This document shows, piece by piece, positions 1 to 9,213 of a stretch of 64,000 nt of DNA (positions within the stretch are counted from its first letter, which is position 1; each line of letters begins with the position of its first letter). The stretch comes from Rhodobacterales bacterium (GTDB taxonomy: Bacteria > Pseudomonadota > Alphaproteobacteria > Rhodobacterales > Rhodobacteraceae). The notes beneath the pieces were generated by a model that saw nothing but the letters and a program-made list of their open reading frames with translations, ran no database searches and was not told where the DNA came from. The stretch spans positions 14,043 to 78,042 of the forward strand of contig JAJNPS010000027.1 in assembly GCA_021155205.1 (NCBI GenBank). The letters are read 5' to 3'. A program made the translations under genes and the position numbers.

Positions 1-1205
1 GCCGTCAGGCTTTCGACGTAATAGCTGCCCGCAAGGGGGTCGACGACATGGGTGATGCCGGTTTCCTCGGCCAGGATCAGCTGGGTATTGCGGGCGATGC
101 GGCTGGAGAATTCGGTCGGCAGGGCCATCGCCTCGTCAAAGGAATTGGTATGAAGCGACTGCGTGCCGCCCAAGACCGCCGCCATCGCCTCATAGGCGGT
201 GCGGATGATGTTGTTGTAGGGATCGGCTTCTTGCAAGCTGACGCCCGAGGTCTGGCAATGGGTGCGCAGCATCAGGCTCGCGGGGGTCTTTGCGCCAAAC
301 TCGGTCATGATGCGATGCCACAAGAGCCGCGCGGCGCGCAGTTTCGCGGCCTCCATGAAGACATTCATGCCGATGGCGAAAAAGAATGACAGGCGCGGCG
401 CGAAATCATCGACCTTCATGCCGCGCGAAAGGGCGGTACGGACATATTCGCGGCCATCGGCGAGGGTATAGGCAAGTTCCTGCACCAGGTTCGCGCCCGC
501 CTCCTGCATGTGATATCCCGAGATGCTGATCGAATTGAACTTCGGCATTTCTTTCGATGTATATTCAATGACATCCGCGACGATCCTCATGCTGGGTTCT
601 GGCGGATAGACGTAAGTATTTCGCACCATGAACTCTTTCAGGATGTCGTTCTGGATGGTGCCGGACAACGCCGCGCGGGGAACGCCCTGCTCTTCGCCCG
701 CGACAATGAAACTGGCCAGGATCGGGATCACAGCCCCGTTCATCGTCATCGACACGCTGATCTTTTCCAGCGGGATGCCGTCGAACAGGATTTTCATGTC
801 CTCCACGGAATCGATGGCGACGCCCGCCTTGCCGACATCCCCCTCTACCCGCGGATGGTCACTGTCATAGCCGCGATGGGTGGCAAGGTCGAAGGCGACC
901 GACACGCCCTGCTGCCCCGCCGCAAGGGCCTGGCGGTAGAACGCGTTGGATTCTTCGGCGGTGGAAAAGCCGGCATACTGGCGGACCGTCCAGGGGCGGT
1001 GCGCATACATCGTGGCGCGCACCCCCCGCACATAAGGCGCCGCACCCGGGAGGCTGCCAAGATGCGTCAGGGGGGCAAGGTCGGCCTCGGTATAGACCGG
1101 CCGGACCTGGATACCTTCCAGCGTGGCCCAGGTCAGGCTGTCGGTCGCGGCCCCTTTCAGTTCCCGGGCAGCCAGCTTTTCCCATTCCGTCGGGGTCTGC
1201 GACAT
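1..1205 (-). CDS. mcm: Methylmalonyl-CoA mutase, N-terminal part (cut by window edge)
   Basis: Converts (R)-methylmalonyl-CoA to succinyl-CoA with adenosylcobalamin, the last step of propionyl-CoA assimilation in the cytoplasm. Translation from the ATG at 1205 gives 401 codons without a stop before the window edge. They cover the N-terminal TIM-barrel substrate domain with family motifs such as [48 protein letters not shown] and LRTHCQTSG. The C-terminal B12 domain lies outside the window. It sits downstream of pccA on the same strand, as in Rhodobacter, with a DUF4174 gene on the opposite strand between them. Only the partial gene is visible, so completeness cannot be judged. Confidence 0.95.
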   Translation of the reverse strand, partial: MSQTPTEWEKLAARELKGAATDSLTWATLEGIQVRPVYTEADLAPLTHLGSLPGAAPYVRGVRATMYAHRPWTVRQYAGFSTAEESNAFYRQALAAGQQGVSVAFDLATHRGYDSDHPRVEGDVGKAGVAIDSVEDMKILFDGIPLEKISVSMTMNGAVIPILASFIVAGEEQGVPRAALSGTIQNDILKEFMVRNTYVYPPEPSMRIVADVIEYTSKEMPKFNSISISGYHMQEAGANLVQELAYTLADGREYVRTALSRGMKVDDFAPRLSFFFAIGMNVFMEAAKLRAARLLWHRIMTEFGAKTPASLMLRTHCQTSGVSLQEADPYNNIIRTAYEAMAAVLGGTQSLHTNSFDEAMALPTEFSSRIARNTQLILAEETGITHVVDPLAGSYYVESLT

Positions 1206-1291
1206 GGTGCGATCTTCCTTTTGATCAGCCGGGGATGCCGGACTTGGGTTTTCACCGGAACCGCCTTATATGAGCGGTGAAGGAGTGCCTG

Positions 1292-1723
1292 ATGAAAACG
1301 CTATACGTGTTTGTTTTGGCGACATTTCTGCCGTTCATGGTGCTGGCCCAGGATCCTTATGCCCCGCGCCCCGCGGCCGAGGTAGCGTTTGCCGACCAGC
1401 TTTACCTGACGCGGCCCCTGGTGATCTTCGCGGATTCCGACCGGGACCCGAATTTCATCCGCCAGATGGAGCTTCTGGCACGCGCCTATGGTGATCTGGC
1501 CGAGCGGGACGTGATCGTCGTCACCGACACCGACCCCGACGCGCGGACCGAATGGCGCACCCGACTGCGTCCGCGCGGGTTTTCGCTGGTGATCATGGAC
1601 AAGGACCTGAAGCCGGTGATCCGCAAACCCCTGCCGTGGGAGGTGCGCGAGATCACGGCGGCCATCGACAAGTTGCCGCTGCGGCGGCAAGAGGTGCTGG
1701 AGCAGAACCCGGCGGGGCGCTGA
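1292..1723 (+). CDS. DUF4174 family exported protein
   Basis: A 143-residue protein with an N-terminal signal peptide (MKTLYVFVLATFLPFMVLAQ, cleavage likely after VLA). The mature part reads like a DUF4174 thioredoxin-fold domain, including RPLVIFADSDRDPNF near residues 40-55. I chose the ATG at 1292 because AAGGAG lies 6 bases upstream; a GTG at 1277 in the same frame is less likely. The function of the family is not known to me; export to the periplasm is inferred from the signal peptide. It is convergent with pccA (ends 2 bases apart) and divergent from mcm, so it interrupts the PCC/mutase block on the other strand. Confidence 0.8.
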   Translation: MKTLYVFVLATFLPFMVLAQDPYAPRPAAEVAFADQLYLTRPLVIFADSDRDPNFIRQMELLARAYGDLAERDVIVVTDTDPDARTEWRTRLRPRGFSLVIMDKDLKPVIRKPLPWEVREITAAIDKLPLRRQEVLEQNPAGR

Positions 1724-1725
1724 CA

Positions 1726-3729
1726 TCACTCAAACTCCATGATCACATCGTCCACCCGCAGCGACGCGCCGGGGGTGGCCCTGATCGCTTTGACCACGCC
1801 GCGCCGTTCGGCCTTCAGGATGTTCTCCATCTTCATCGCCTCGACGGTGGCCAAGGGCTGGCCCTCCTGAACCTCGTCGCCCGCCGCGACGGCGATGTTC
1901 ACGATCAGGCCGGGCATCGGGCACAACAGGAACCGCGAGGTATCGGGCGGCGCCTTTTCCAGCATGTGACCCGCCAGGACGTGCTGGCGCGGGGTGCGGA
2001 CATGCACCCGAAGGTCGGCCCCGCGCAGCCGCATCCGGAACCCCATCGGGATCTTGGCGGTCTTGATCACCAACGGTCGCCCGTCGATCCTCAGCCGGGC
2101 GAGCGGCTGGCCGGGGGTCCAGTCCGATGCCACGCGCAAGGAGACCGCGTTATCGGCAAAGCGGATGGTCGAGCCGTCGGGATCGGCATCGACGCGGAGA
2201 GCATAGGTCTGGCCCTGCAGGCTGACCACCCAGTCATCGCCAACTCTGCGGGTGTGGTTGTCCATGGTGCCCGAGATGCGGGTCCGGCGGATTTCGGCGA
2301 CCCGGTTCATGGCGGCGGCGGCGGCGGCAACCTGCCGCAGCATTGTGTCGTCCAGCACCACGCCCTTGAACCCGTCGGGATATTCCTCGGCGATGAAGGC
2401 CGTGGTGATGTCGCCAGACCGAAAGCGCGGATGGTCCATCACCGCGCCCACAAAGGGCAGGTTGTGGCCGATGCCCTCGACCTCGAACGTGTCCAGTGCC
2501 AAGGCCATCTCGTCGATCGCCCCGGCACGTGTGGTCGCCCAGGTGCAAAGTTTGGCAATCATGGGATCGTAGAACATGCTGATCTCGCCCCCCTCGAACA
2601 CGCCGGTATCGTTGCGCACGATGCCCGTGGCGGTCGGGCCTTCGGCGGGCGGGCGATAACGGGTCAACCGCCCGATTGAGGGCAGGAAGTTGCGGTAAGG
2701 GTCCTCGGCATAAAGACGGCTTTCCATCGCCCAGCCGTTGATTTTCAGATCGCCCTGCCGAAACGGCAGCGGTTCGCCGTTGGCGACGCGGATCATCTGT
2801 TCCACGAGATCGACACCGGTGATCAGTTCGGTCACGGGATGTTCGACCTGAAGACGGGTGTTCATTTCAAGGAAATAGAAGTTCCGGCCGCCATCGACGA
2901 TGAATTCGACTGTCCCGGCGCTGGTATAGCCGACCTCGCGGGCCAGGGCGCAGGCCTGTTCGCCCATTTCCTTGCGGGTGGCTTCATCGAGGAAAGGACT
3001 GGGTGCTTCCTCGATCACCTTCTGGTTCCGCCGCTGGATCGAGCATTCGCGTTCATGCAGATAGACGCAGTTGCCGTGCGTGTCGGCCAGCACCTGAATC
3101 TCGATGTGGCGCGGCTGGGTGACAAACTTTTCGATGAAGATGCGGTCATCGCCGAAGCTGGCCGCCGCCTCGTTCTTCGAGGACTGGAAGCCTTCGCGGG
3201 CCTCGGCATCGTTCCCGGCGATCCGCATCCCCTTGCCGCCGCCGCCGGCAGAGGCCTTGATCATCACCGGATAGCCGATCTGTGCCGCGATGTGCGCCGC
3301 CTCATCCGCGTCGGCAATCAGGCCCATATGGCCGGGTACGGTGCTGACCCCGGCAGCCTGCGCGAGCTTTTTCGAGGTGATCTTGTCACCCATCGCCTTG
3401 ATCGCGGACGACGGCGGACCGATGAACGCCACGCCTTCTGTCTCCAGCGCGGCGGCGAAGTTCATGTTCTCGCTTAGGAAACCATAGCCGGGGTGGACCG
3501 CCTCGGCCCCCGTTGCCTTGACCGCCGCCATGATCCTGTCGATGACGATGTAGGACTGTGCTGCGGGGCTGGGACCGATATGCACCGCCTCGTCCGCCAT
3601 CTGCACATGCTGCGCGCCCCGGTCGGCATCGGAAAAGACTGCGACGGTCCTGATGCCCATCTTGCGCGCCGTCTTGATCACGCGGCAGGCAATCTCGCCC
3701 CGGTTGGCAATCAGGATTTTCTGGAACAT
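1726..3729 (-). CDS. pccA: Propionyl-CoA carboxylase alpha subunit (biotin carboxylase + BCCP)
   Basis: 667 residues, normal size. It carboxylates its own biotin with ATP and bicarbonate and hands CO2 to the beta subunit, making methylmalonyl-CoA from propionyl-CoA. The biotin carboxylase domain starts with KILIANRGEIACRVI, carries the glycine-rich ATP loop KASAGGGGKGMRIA (around residue 160) and the active-site block EMNTRLQVEHPVTE (around 290). A linker (BT) region follows, and the C-terminal biotinyl domain has the biotin attachment site VEAMKMEN, with the modified Lys about 35 residues from the end. Same strand as pccB and mcm. An acetyl-CoA or methylcrotonyl-CoA role is less likely given the mutase and PccR context. 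Confidence 0.96.
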   Translation of the reverse strand: MFQKILIANRGEIACRVIKTARKMGIRTVAVFSDADRGAQHVQMADEAVHIGPSPAAQSYIVIDRIMAAVKATGAEAVHPGYGFLSENMNFAAALETEGVAFIGPPSSAIKAMGDKITSKKLAQAAGVSTVPGHMGLIADADEAAHIAAQIGYPVMIKASAGGGGKGMRIAGNDAEAREGFQSSKNEAAASFGDDRIFIEKFVTQPRHIEIQVLADTHGNCVYLHERECSIQRRNQKVIEEAPSPFLDEATRKEMGEQACALAREVGYTSAGTVEFIVDGGRNFYFLEMNTRLQVEHPVTELITGVDLVEQMIRVANGEPLPFRQGDLKINGWAMESRLYAEDPYRNFLPSIGRLTRYRPPAEGPTATGIVRNDTGVFEGGEISMFYDPMIAKLCTWATTRAGAIDEMALALDTFEVEGIGHNLPFVGAVMDHPRFRSGDITTAFIAEEYPDGFKGVVLDDTMLRQVAAAAAAMNRVAEIRRTRISGTMDNHTRRVGDDWVVSLQGQTYALRVDADPDGSTIRFADNAVSLRVASDWTPGQPLARLRIDGRPLVIKTAKIPMGFRMRLRGADLRVHVRTPRQHVLAGHMLEKAPPDTSRFLLCPMPGLIVNIAVAAGDEVQEGQPLATVEAMKMENILKAERRGVVKAIRATPGASLRVDDVIMEFE

Positions 3730-3835
3730 CGGTCAGGACACCTTGGGGAACAAACATGACGAGACGCCACCCGGACGCTGGCCCGGATGGCGTTCAAGAC
3801 ATGCAGGGTCGCGCGCGGCGACCGTCAGATCAGGA

Positions 3836-4048
3836 TCAGTTGCAGGCCGGCAGCCCGACATTGACACCGCAGGTTGCAACACCCGCAAGGCCGCCGATGA
3901 CGGCCCCGGTGGCAAGGTTGGAGTCCAGCGCGTCCGCCAGCAAAACGCCGGCGCCTGCACCTGCCAGACCGCGTGTCGCGGGGTCCTGCATGCAGCCTGC
4001 CAGCGTAAGAGTAACAAGGGAGCCCAGAACGAGCTTTGATGCGAACAT
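3836..4048 (-). CDS. Small glycine-rich lipoprotein
   Basis: 70 residues. A short signal sequence ends in lipobox LTLAGC (Cys19), so it should be lipid-anchored in the envelope. The mature part is Gly/Ala rich (GLAGAGAGVLL, GAVIGGLAGVATCG), like glycine-zipper lipoproteins. Start chosen at the ATG at 4048, with AGGA 7 bases upstream. Small lipoproteins of this kind are common in Rhodobacteraceae; the role is unknown. It lies between pccA and a hypothetical gene on the same strand. Confidence 0.7.
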   Translation of the reverse strand: MFASKLVLGSLVTLTLAGCMQDPATRGLAGAGAGVLLADALDSNLATGAVIGGLAGVATCGVNVGLPACN

Positions 4049-4170
4049 GTTTTCCTGCCTCGGGTTTGGTTTGTTATTACGCGGCACCTTACGACAATCT
4101 CGCGGCAAGAAAAACAAAATTCTTGACGGGTCCGAACCGCTACCAACCTATGCGCCGCCGGGGCAAAGGA

Positions 4171-4197
4171 CGGTCTGGCCAAAACACGGCCAGACCG
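4171..4197 (-). terminator. Hairpin in the 313-bp gap 4049-4361, probable terminator
   Basis: A perfect 10-bp inverted repeat, CGGTCTGGCC and GGCCAGACCG with a 7-base loop, about 165 bases downstream of the gene ending at 4362. There is no long T-run, so this is a candidate only. I see no gene in 4049-4361; the rest should hold the promoter of the lipoprotein gene starting at 4048. Confidence 0.4.
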
Positions 4198-4361
4198 CCG
4201 CCAAGGGGAAGGGGTAGTATCGTCACAACGGTCGGCCCGCACGGTGGGGCGCACGGACCGAGGATCAGACTGGCGCGCGCCCGTCACCGATGCAAAGCGT
4301 TTCGCGGTCGCGGCAAACCCTTCGGCGCAAGCCTGCCTGTCGGAACCGCGGATCGGCAGGA

Positions 4362-4763
4362 TCATGCCTGGTCCTCCCCGTCAAAGTCATCGTCGGCCTC
4401 AAAGACCGGCGCGTCAGGGGCGAAAATCTCGGGGAAGGCGGCCTCGGCCCGTGCGCGGTCGACACGCAACAGAGCGTCGTAGGAGGCAGGGTCAAACGGA
4501 TCCTCGGCCGGCACGACCTCGCGCCCGAACAGCCAGCTGATCCGGCCCGCATCCAGATTTCCGCGTTCAAACGGGTCTTCACCGAAATGTTGCCACAGGG
4601 CCGCCAGAAACCCCTGATCTGCCATCCGGTCCGCGTTCTTGCGGTCCTTGTAACGTTCGCGGCGCGTGATGCGGGTCGGGCCGTCCTTGTGATTGGCGCG
4701 CCGGATGGTGAACTGGAAATCGGTGCCGGGCAGCCGCCCGGGAAAGCCGCGATGCTTGATCAT
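4362..4763 (-). CDS. Conserved hypothetical protein, 133 aa
   Basis: Cytoplasmic-looking 133-residue protein with no signal peptide or membrane segment. The N-terminal third is basic (FTIRRANHKDGPTRITRRER), the C-terminal part very acidic (FEADDDFDGEDQA). I do not recognise a domain. The position between pccB and pccA on the same strand is where Rhodobacter genomes carry small hypothetical genes. An association with propionyl-CoA metabolism is guilt by location only. Confidence 0.65.
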   Translation of the reverse strand: MIKHRGFPGRLPGTDFQFTIRRANHKDGPTRITRRERYKDRKNADRMADQGFLAALWQHFGEDPFERGNLDAGRISWLFGREVVPAEDPFDPASYDALLRVDRARAEAAFPEIFAPDAPVFEADDDFDGEDQA

Positions 4764-4827
4764 CCTGCGGCCCTTTTGCCGGGTGGCAACATGTGGGCGG
4801 GGCTGGTCGATTTCGCATGCGATCTTT

Positions 4828-4847
4828 GCGCCTGCCCGGGCAGGCGC
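4828..4847. repeat. Perfect 20-bp GC palindrome
   Basis: GCGCCTGCCCGGGCAGGCGC reads identically on both strands. It lies upstream of the 133-aa gene (start 4763) and about 145 bases downstream of the small lipoprotein gene ending at 4992. It could be a hairpin terminator or a dimeric regulator site. No T-run follows on either strand. Confidence 0.6.
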
Positions 4848-4950
4848 GGATGGATGGTCGGCCGGATGATCGGAAGGGCCGCCTTGATGCGCGAGACACG
4901 GCGGTATGGGGTGTTTTTCTGCCGGGACAGTGCCAGGACACCAGCAGGAC

Positions 4951-4980
4951 GGGCGAGCATCATCCGCGTCGGATGCGCCC
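4951..4980 (-). terminator. Imperfect hairpin after the small lipoprotein gene
   Basis: CATCCG/CGGATG (6 bp, 3-base loop) extended by GGGC/GCCC with a bulge. It starts 12 bases after the stop codon of the lipoprotein gene at 4992-5129. The position suggests a terminator or mRNA-protecting hairpin; no T-run is present. Confidence 0.35.
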
Positions 4981-4991
4981 GCCCGATCCGG

Positions 4992-5129
4992 TTACTTGTA
5001 CTTTCCGGTATAGGTAGGCTCGGCCGAAACAGGCTCGTCCACATAGACGACGGCCTCTTCCTTTTTTGCGCAAGCGGCCACGAAAGTGACCATCGCCAGC
5101 GCCAGAATAACGTTCGTGCTCTTCGACAT
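4992..5129 (-). CDS. 45-aa lipoprotein
   Basis: A very small gene encoding 45 residues: MSKSTNVILALAMVTFVAAC is a signal sequence with lipobox VAAC (Cys20), then an acidic mature peptide ending AEPTYTGKYK. The start is supported by AGGAG about 6 bases upstream of the ATG at 5129. Small lipoproteins with this C-terminal ending occur widely in Rhodobacteraceae as I recall; the function is unknown. Once the lipid-anchored Cys is exposed, only about 26 residues remain. Confidence 0.75.
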   Translation of the reverse strand: MSKSTNVILALAMVTFVAACAKKEEAVVYVDEPVSAEPTYTGKYK

Positions 5130-5343
5130 CCTCGACTCCTGTATTCTTGGGAGAGTGCGGATGATGACCGTTCACCACCCCACCCCCGCTTTGAGGGATA
5201 GGCCATCTTTACGCGACCCTCGCGAAGTTTAGCCGAAAGGGCTGCGCTTTGACACGAGAAATCGCCCAAGGCATGGGCCTGTGGCGTTCCTACATCAGCA
5301 GTTGCGCACCATCCAGCGCAAAGATCCGCACCGGCGTCGGTCA

Positions 5344-5796
5344 TCAGAACATCTCCCAGGTACAGGCGCCGTCCTCGATGCGGTAGGCCTCGAAGTATTG
5401 GATTGCCTCGGGATCGGCCTGGCCAAAGGGCACGACCCGGTCCGCCAGCGAGATGATGATCTGATCCGGCACCGGCGTTGCCTCGGTAGCGCGGGGCAAG
5501 GCATAACTGTCGCACAGGGCCGCCATGTCGATGACGGCGGTGTCGAACGTGATCGAGGCATCGGGCGCGATTTCGGGTGCCAGAAACCGGAAACGCATGG
5601 TGTTTCCGGCGGGTCCGGGTTCGTTCAGGATGATGTCGATCAGCGTGACGGGCTGGCCCGAGGGGACATCGACGGGAGCCGTATCCTCGGCGGGAAGGAT
5701 CGCCGGGTCAGCGGATTGCGCCGCAGATGGCAGGCCGGCCCCCGCAAGGGCAAGCACCAGAAATGCGCGGGCGATCAGGTGTGTTGGGCAAGGCAT
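5344..5796 (-). CDS. DUF6497-like exported protein
   Basis: 150 residues with a signal peptide (LIARAFLVLALAGAGLPSAA, cleavage around residue 26-28). The mature part contains MRFRFLAPEI and ends YFEAYRIEDGACTWEMF, a pattern I associate with the Rhodobacteraceae DUF6497 family. Start at the ATG at 5796, 16 bases downstream of the pccB stop, so it is probably co-transcribed with pccB. It should be periplasmic. No catalytic motif is recognised; family assignment is moderate. Confidence 0.7.
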   Translation of the reverse strand: MPCPTHLIARAFLVLALAGAGLPSAAQSADPAILPAEDTAPVDVPSGQPVTLIDIILNEPGPAGNTMRFRFLAPEIAPDASITFDTAVIDMAALCDSYALPRATEATPVPDQIIISLADRVVPFGQADPEAIQYFEAYRIEDGACTWEMF

Positions 5797-5812
5797 GGGA
5801 CGGACACCGGCG

Positions 5813-7345
5813 TCAGAGAGGAATGTTGTCGTGCTTCTTCCACGGGTTCTGCAGTTTTTTCGTGCGCAGGCTGGCGAAGGCACGGGCCACGCGGCGGCGC
5901 GTGGAATGGGGCATGATCACCTCGTCGATGAACCCGCGTTCCGCCGCGACAAAGGGGTTGGCAAACCGGTCCTCGTAGTCCTTGACGCGGGCGGCGATCT
6001 TGTCCTTGTCGCCGAGTTCGCTGCGGTAAAGGATCTCCACCGCGCCCCTGGCCCCCATGACCGCAACCTCGGCGGTCGGCCAGGCATAGTTGAAATCGCC
6101 GCGCAGGTGCTTGGACGACATCACCACATAGGCCCCGCCATAGGTCTTGCGGGTCAGGACCGTCACCTTGGGCACCGTCGCCTCGCCATAGGCGAACAAA
6201 AGCTTTGCACCGTGCTTGATGACGCCACCCAGTTCCTGCTGCACGCCGGGAAGGAACCCCGGCACGTCGACAAAGGTCAGGATCGGGATTTCGAACGCGT
6301 CGCAGAACCGCACGAACCGCGCAGCCTTGCGGCTGGCGTCGATGTCAAGGCATCCGGCCAGCACCATCGGCTGATTGGCGACAACCCCGACCGACTGGCC
6401 TTCGATGCGGACAAAGCCGGTGATGATGTTGGCGGCGAATGCGCCCTGAATTTCAAAGAAATCACCCTCATCGGCGACCTTCAGGATCAGTTCCTTCATG
6501 TCGTAGGGCTGGTTGGGGCTGGCGGGCACCAGCGTGTCCAGCGACATCTCCACCCGCGCGGGGTGGTCGAAAAACGGGCGGACGGGCGCCTTTTCGCGGT
6601 TGTTCAGTGGCAGAAAGTCGATCAGGCGACGGGTTTCGGCCAGCGCCTCGACGTCATTGTCAAACGCGCCGTCCGCGACCGAGGATTTGCGTGTATGGGT
6701 GGAGGCCCCGCCCAGTTCCTCGGCGCTGACCTGTTCGTTGGTGACGGTTTTCACCACATCCGGGCCAGTCACGAACATGTAGGACGAATCTCTGACCATG
6801 AAGATGAAATCGGTCATCGCCGGGGAATAGACCGCCCCACCCGCGCAAGGCCCCATGATCAGCGAAATCTGCGGCACCACGCCGGAGGCCAGGATGTTGC
6901 GCTGGAACACCTCGCCATAGGCCGCGAGCGACCCGACGCCCTCCTGGATGCGCGCGCCGCCGGAATCGTTGATCCCGATCACCGGCGCGCCGTTCTGGAT
7001 CGCCATGTCCATGATCTTGCAGATTTTTGCGCCATGCGTTTCGGAAACCGACCCGCCGAGGACGGTGAAATCCTGCGCAAAGACATAGATCAGTCGGCCG
7101 TTGACCGTACCCCATCCGGTGACGACCCCGTCGCCAGGGTGTTTGGTCTCGGCCATGCCGAAATCGGTGGAGCGATGGGTGACGAACATGTCGAATTCTT
7201 CGAACGAGCCTTCGTCCAGCAACAGTTCGATCCGCTCGCGCGCGGTCAGTTTGCCCTTGGCGTGCTGGACCGCCACGCGCCCTGCACCGCCCCCGGCACG
7301 CGCAACCGTGCGGCGCGCCTCCAGTTCTGCAAGAATGTCGTTCAT
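5813..7345 (-). CDS. pccB: Propionyl-CoA carboxylase beta subunit (carboxyltransferase)
   Basis: 510 residues, the usual size. Transfers the carboxyl group from biotin on PccA to propionyl-CoA. Two crotonase-like carboxyltransferase halves are visible: the N-half with [40 protein letters not shown] and [17 protein letters not shown], and the C-half with [17 protein letters not shown] and [13 protein letters not shown], plus the [16 protein letters not shown] block. The ATG at 7345 begins [12 protein letters not shown]; an open frame continues upstream without family similarity. First gene of the minus-strand block; its upstream region carries TTTGC repeats of the PccR type. Confidence 0.97.
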   Translation of the reverse strand: MNDILAELEARRTVARAGGGAGRVAVQHAKGKLTARERIELLLDEGSFEEFDMFVTHRSTDFGMAETKHPGDGVVTGWGTVNGRLIYVFAQDFTVLGGSVSETHGAKICKIMDMAIQNGAPVIGINDSGGARIQEGVGSLAAYGEVFQRNILASGVVPQISLIMGPCAGGAVYSPAMTDFIFMVRDSSYMFVTGPDVVKTVTNEQVSAEELGGASTHTRKSSVADGAFDNDVEALAETRRLIDFLPLNNREKAPVRPFFDHPARVEMSLDTLVPASPNQPYDMKELILKVADEGDFFEIQGAFAANIITGFVRIEGQSVGVVANQPMVLAGCLDIDASRKAARFVRFCDAFEIPILTFVDVPGFLPGVQQELGGVIKHGAKLLFAYGEATVPKVTVLTRKTYGGAYVVMSSKHLRGDFNYAWPTAEVAVMGARGAVEILYRSELGDKDKIAARVKDYEDRFANPFVAAERGFIDEVIMPHSTRRRVARAFASLRTKKLQNPWKKHDNIPL

Positions 7346-7415
7346 GGACGTCCCGATCCTGCCTCGCCAACACCCTAGCGCCCGGCTGCGGGCATCGAAA
7401 GCGAATTTCCGAAAA

Positions 7416-7463
7416 TTTGCAGAATGGAAAAAATATAAGAAATGCAAATCGCAAAACAGCAAA
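7416..7463 (-). promoter_or_regulatory. Candidate PccR operator upstream of pccB
   Basis: AT-rich stretch in an otherwise GC-rich region. On the plus strand it holds TTTGCAGA (7416-7423) and three GCAAA units at 7444-7448, 7451-7455 and 7459-7463 (minus strand: TTTGC repeated at 7-8 base spacing). PccR, the ScfR-family activator studied in Rhodobacter sphaeroides, acts on pccB and on its own gene through TTTGCAAA repeats. The same element recurs before the pccR-like gene in this window (9174-9201). Assignment is inference from motif and context. Confidence 0.65.
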
Positions 7464-7519
7464 CCTTTGTCCCCGCCTGGCCCGCGGGCTAACACTGACG
7501 CAACCACAGGAGACCCCGA

Positions 7520-7873
7520 ATGCCCACCCTGCCCGTTCCTGCAGTCACGATCCTTCTGCTTCTTGCGTCCAACATCTTTATGACCTTTGCCTGGTATGGC
7601 TACCTGAAAGACAAGTCGACTGCGCTGGTCACGGTGATCTTCTTCAGCTGGGGCATCGCGTTCTTTGAATACTGCCTGATGGTTCCGGCCAACCGGATCG
7701 GGTACGGGTATTTCTCGGCGGCCCAGCTGAAGACCATACAAGAGGTCATCACGCTGTCTGTTTTCGCTGTTTTTTCGGTCTTTTACCTGAAAGAGCCGCT
7801 GTCGTGGAACCATCTGGTCGGCTTTGCATTTATCGGGCTTGGGGCATTCTTCATCTTTCACAAATGGGCCTGA
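7520..7873 (+). CDS. DMT family protein (DUF486)
   Basis: 117-residue integral membrane protein with four predicted hydrophobic segments (about residues 7-25, 33-52, 72-90, 97-114). The sequence [21 protein letters not shown] and [11 protein letters not shown] fits the DUF486/DMT superfamily of small transporter-like proteins. Substrate unknown. It has AGGAGA 8 bases upstream of the ATG and is divergent from pccB, sharing a 174-bp region. It could be under PccR influence, but nothing in the protein links it to propionate. Confidence 0.8.
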   Translation: MPTLPVPAVTILLLLASNIFMTFAWYGYLKDKSTALVTVIFFSWGIAFFEYCLMVPANRIGYGYFSAAQLKTIQEVITLSVFAVFSVFYLKEPLSWNHLVGFAFIGLGAFFIFHKWA

Positions 7874-7928
7874 GCGCGGGTCAATGTGACCGATGGACAA
7901 CCAAGGGCGACAGGGGTAGCGCAAACCG

Positions 7929-9149
7929 ATGACCCAACTTGCCCCCCGGTTTCTGGACCGCACCACGCCGCCGCATATCGGCACCCTGATCCTGATGGCG
8001 GGGCTGGCCGCGCTGTCGCTGAATGTGTTCCTGCCATCGCTGCCGTCGATGGCACGCCATTTCGCCGTCAGCTATCCGTCGATGCAGCTTTCGGTGCCCT
8101 TGTATCTGGTGGCGACCGCCATGATCCAGATCGCCATCGGCCCCGTGTCGGACGCCTTTGGCCGCAGGCGGGTGATGCTTGTCGGCGCGGCGATCTTCAC
8201 GATTGCCTCGATCGGCAGCCTGATGGCGCCGGATTACATGACTTTCATGGTCTTTCGCATGGTCCAGTCGGCCATCGCCACCGCCTTTGTCCTGTCGCGC
8301 GCCGTAATCCGCGATACCGTGGCGCAGGATCAGGCCGCGTCGATGATCGGCTATGTCACCATGGGCATGTCGGTGGTGCCGATGATCGGCCCGGTCATCG
8401 GCGGCGGGCTGGACGAGGTGTTCGGCTGGCAGGCCTCATTCGTGCTTCTGGCGCTGGCGGGCGCAGCTTCGGTGGCGCTGATCTGGGCGGATTGGGGCGA
8501 GACGGCGGTGATCCGCAAGGGCGGTTTTGCCGAACAGCTGCGCCAGTATCCCGGCCTGCTGCGGTCGCAGCGGTACTGGGCCTATGTGCTGGCCGCCGCC
8601 TTTGCATCGGGCGCGTTCTTTGCCTTTCTGGGTGGCGCGCCCTATGTCGGCGACCGGATTTTCGGCATGGATGCCGCAACCGTGGGGTTCTATTTCGGGG
8701 CGCCCGCCGTGGGATACCTGATCGGCAATTTCCTGTCGGGCCGCTTTGCCGCACGGGTCGGGATCAAGCAGATGGTGGTGCTGGGTGGCGCGATCACGAC
8801 GGTCGGCCTTTCGGTGCTGGCGCTGTTGACGCTGGCGGGTCTGGGCGGGCCACAGGTATTCTTCGGCCTGATCATGTCCGTCGGACTTGGCAACGGGGTC
8901 ATGCTGCCCTCGGCCACCTCGGGGATGCTGTCGGTGCGCCCAGCCCTTGCGGGATCAGCGGCGGGCCTCGGCGGGGCCATGATGATCGGCGGCGGGGCAT
9001 CGCTTTCGGCACTGGCCGGGGTTGTCCTGACGCCGACCTCCGGCACGATGCCACTGATCCTCTTGATGCTTGGGTCATCGCTGGCATCCCTTGTCTGCGT
9101 CTGGTGGGTCTATGCGCGGGAACGCCAGCTGGCGCTGGACGGCGCCTGA
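7929..9149 (+). CDS. MFS drug-efflux transporter, Bcr/CflA type
   Basis: 406 residues with about 12 hydrophobic segments. The loop 2-3 motif [13 protein letters not shown] and the motif C-like [18 protein letters not shown] are typical of 12-TM drug:H+ antiporters of the Bcr/CflA group. It should export small hydrophobic compounds from the inner membrane; the substrate cannot be told. It sits between the DUF486 gene and pccR on the same strand, 64 bases before the pccR start, with the TTTGCAAA operator in between, so pccR has its own promoter. Confidence 0.85.
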   Translation: MTQLAPRFLDRTTPPHIGTLILMAGLAALSLNVFLPSLPSMARHFAVSYPSMQLSVPLYLVATAMIQIAIGPVSDAFGRRRVMLVGAAIFTIASIGSLMAPDYMTFMVFRMVQSAIATAFVLSRAVIRDTVAQDQAASMIGYVTMGMSVVPMIGPVIGGGLDEVFGWQASFVLLALAGAASVALIWADWGETAVIRKGGFAEQLRQYPGLLRSQRYWAYVLAAAFASGAFFAFLGGAPYVGDRIFGMDAATVGFYFGAPAVGYLIGNFLSGRFAARVGIKQMVVLGGAITTVGLSVLALLTLAGLGGPQVFFGLIMSVGLGNGVMLPSATSGMLSVRPALAGSAAGLGGAMMIGGGASLSALAGVVLTPTSGTMPLILLMLGSSLASLVCVWWVYARERQLALDGA

Positions 9150-9173
9150 CGCCACAGCCCTTGACGTGCTGAC

Positions 9174-9201
9174 TTTGCAAAGCCACGATCCGATTTGCAA
9201 A
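9174..9201 (+). promoter_or_regulatory. Paired TTTGCAAA boxes before pccR
   Basis: Two perfect copies of the 8-bp palindrome TTTGCAAA at 9174-9181 and 9194-9201, start to start 20 bp, i.e. two helical turns. They lie 13-40 bases upstream of the pccR start. TTTGCAAA repeats are the recognition element reported for PccR in R. sphaeroides, including autoregulation. The spacing here (12 bases between boxes) is wider than the 4-base spacer I recall from that work. Confidence 0.8.
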
Positions 9202-9213
9202 CAAGGGACGCGG

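Noticed and set aside
4760..5515. Long minus-strand frame covering 4760-5515
   Set aside because: It overlaps the 45-aa lipoprotein and an intergenic region and has no recognisable domain; shadow frame.
5813..7984. A 723-residue frame including pccB
   Set aside because: The first 213 residues are antisense to the DUF486 gene and show no family pattern; PccB starts at 7345.
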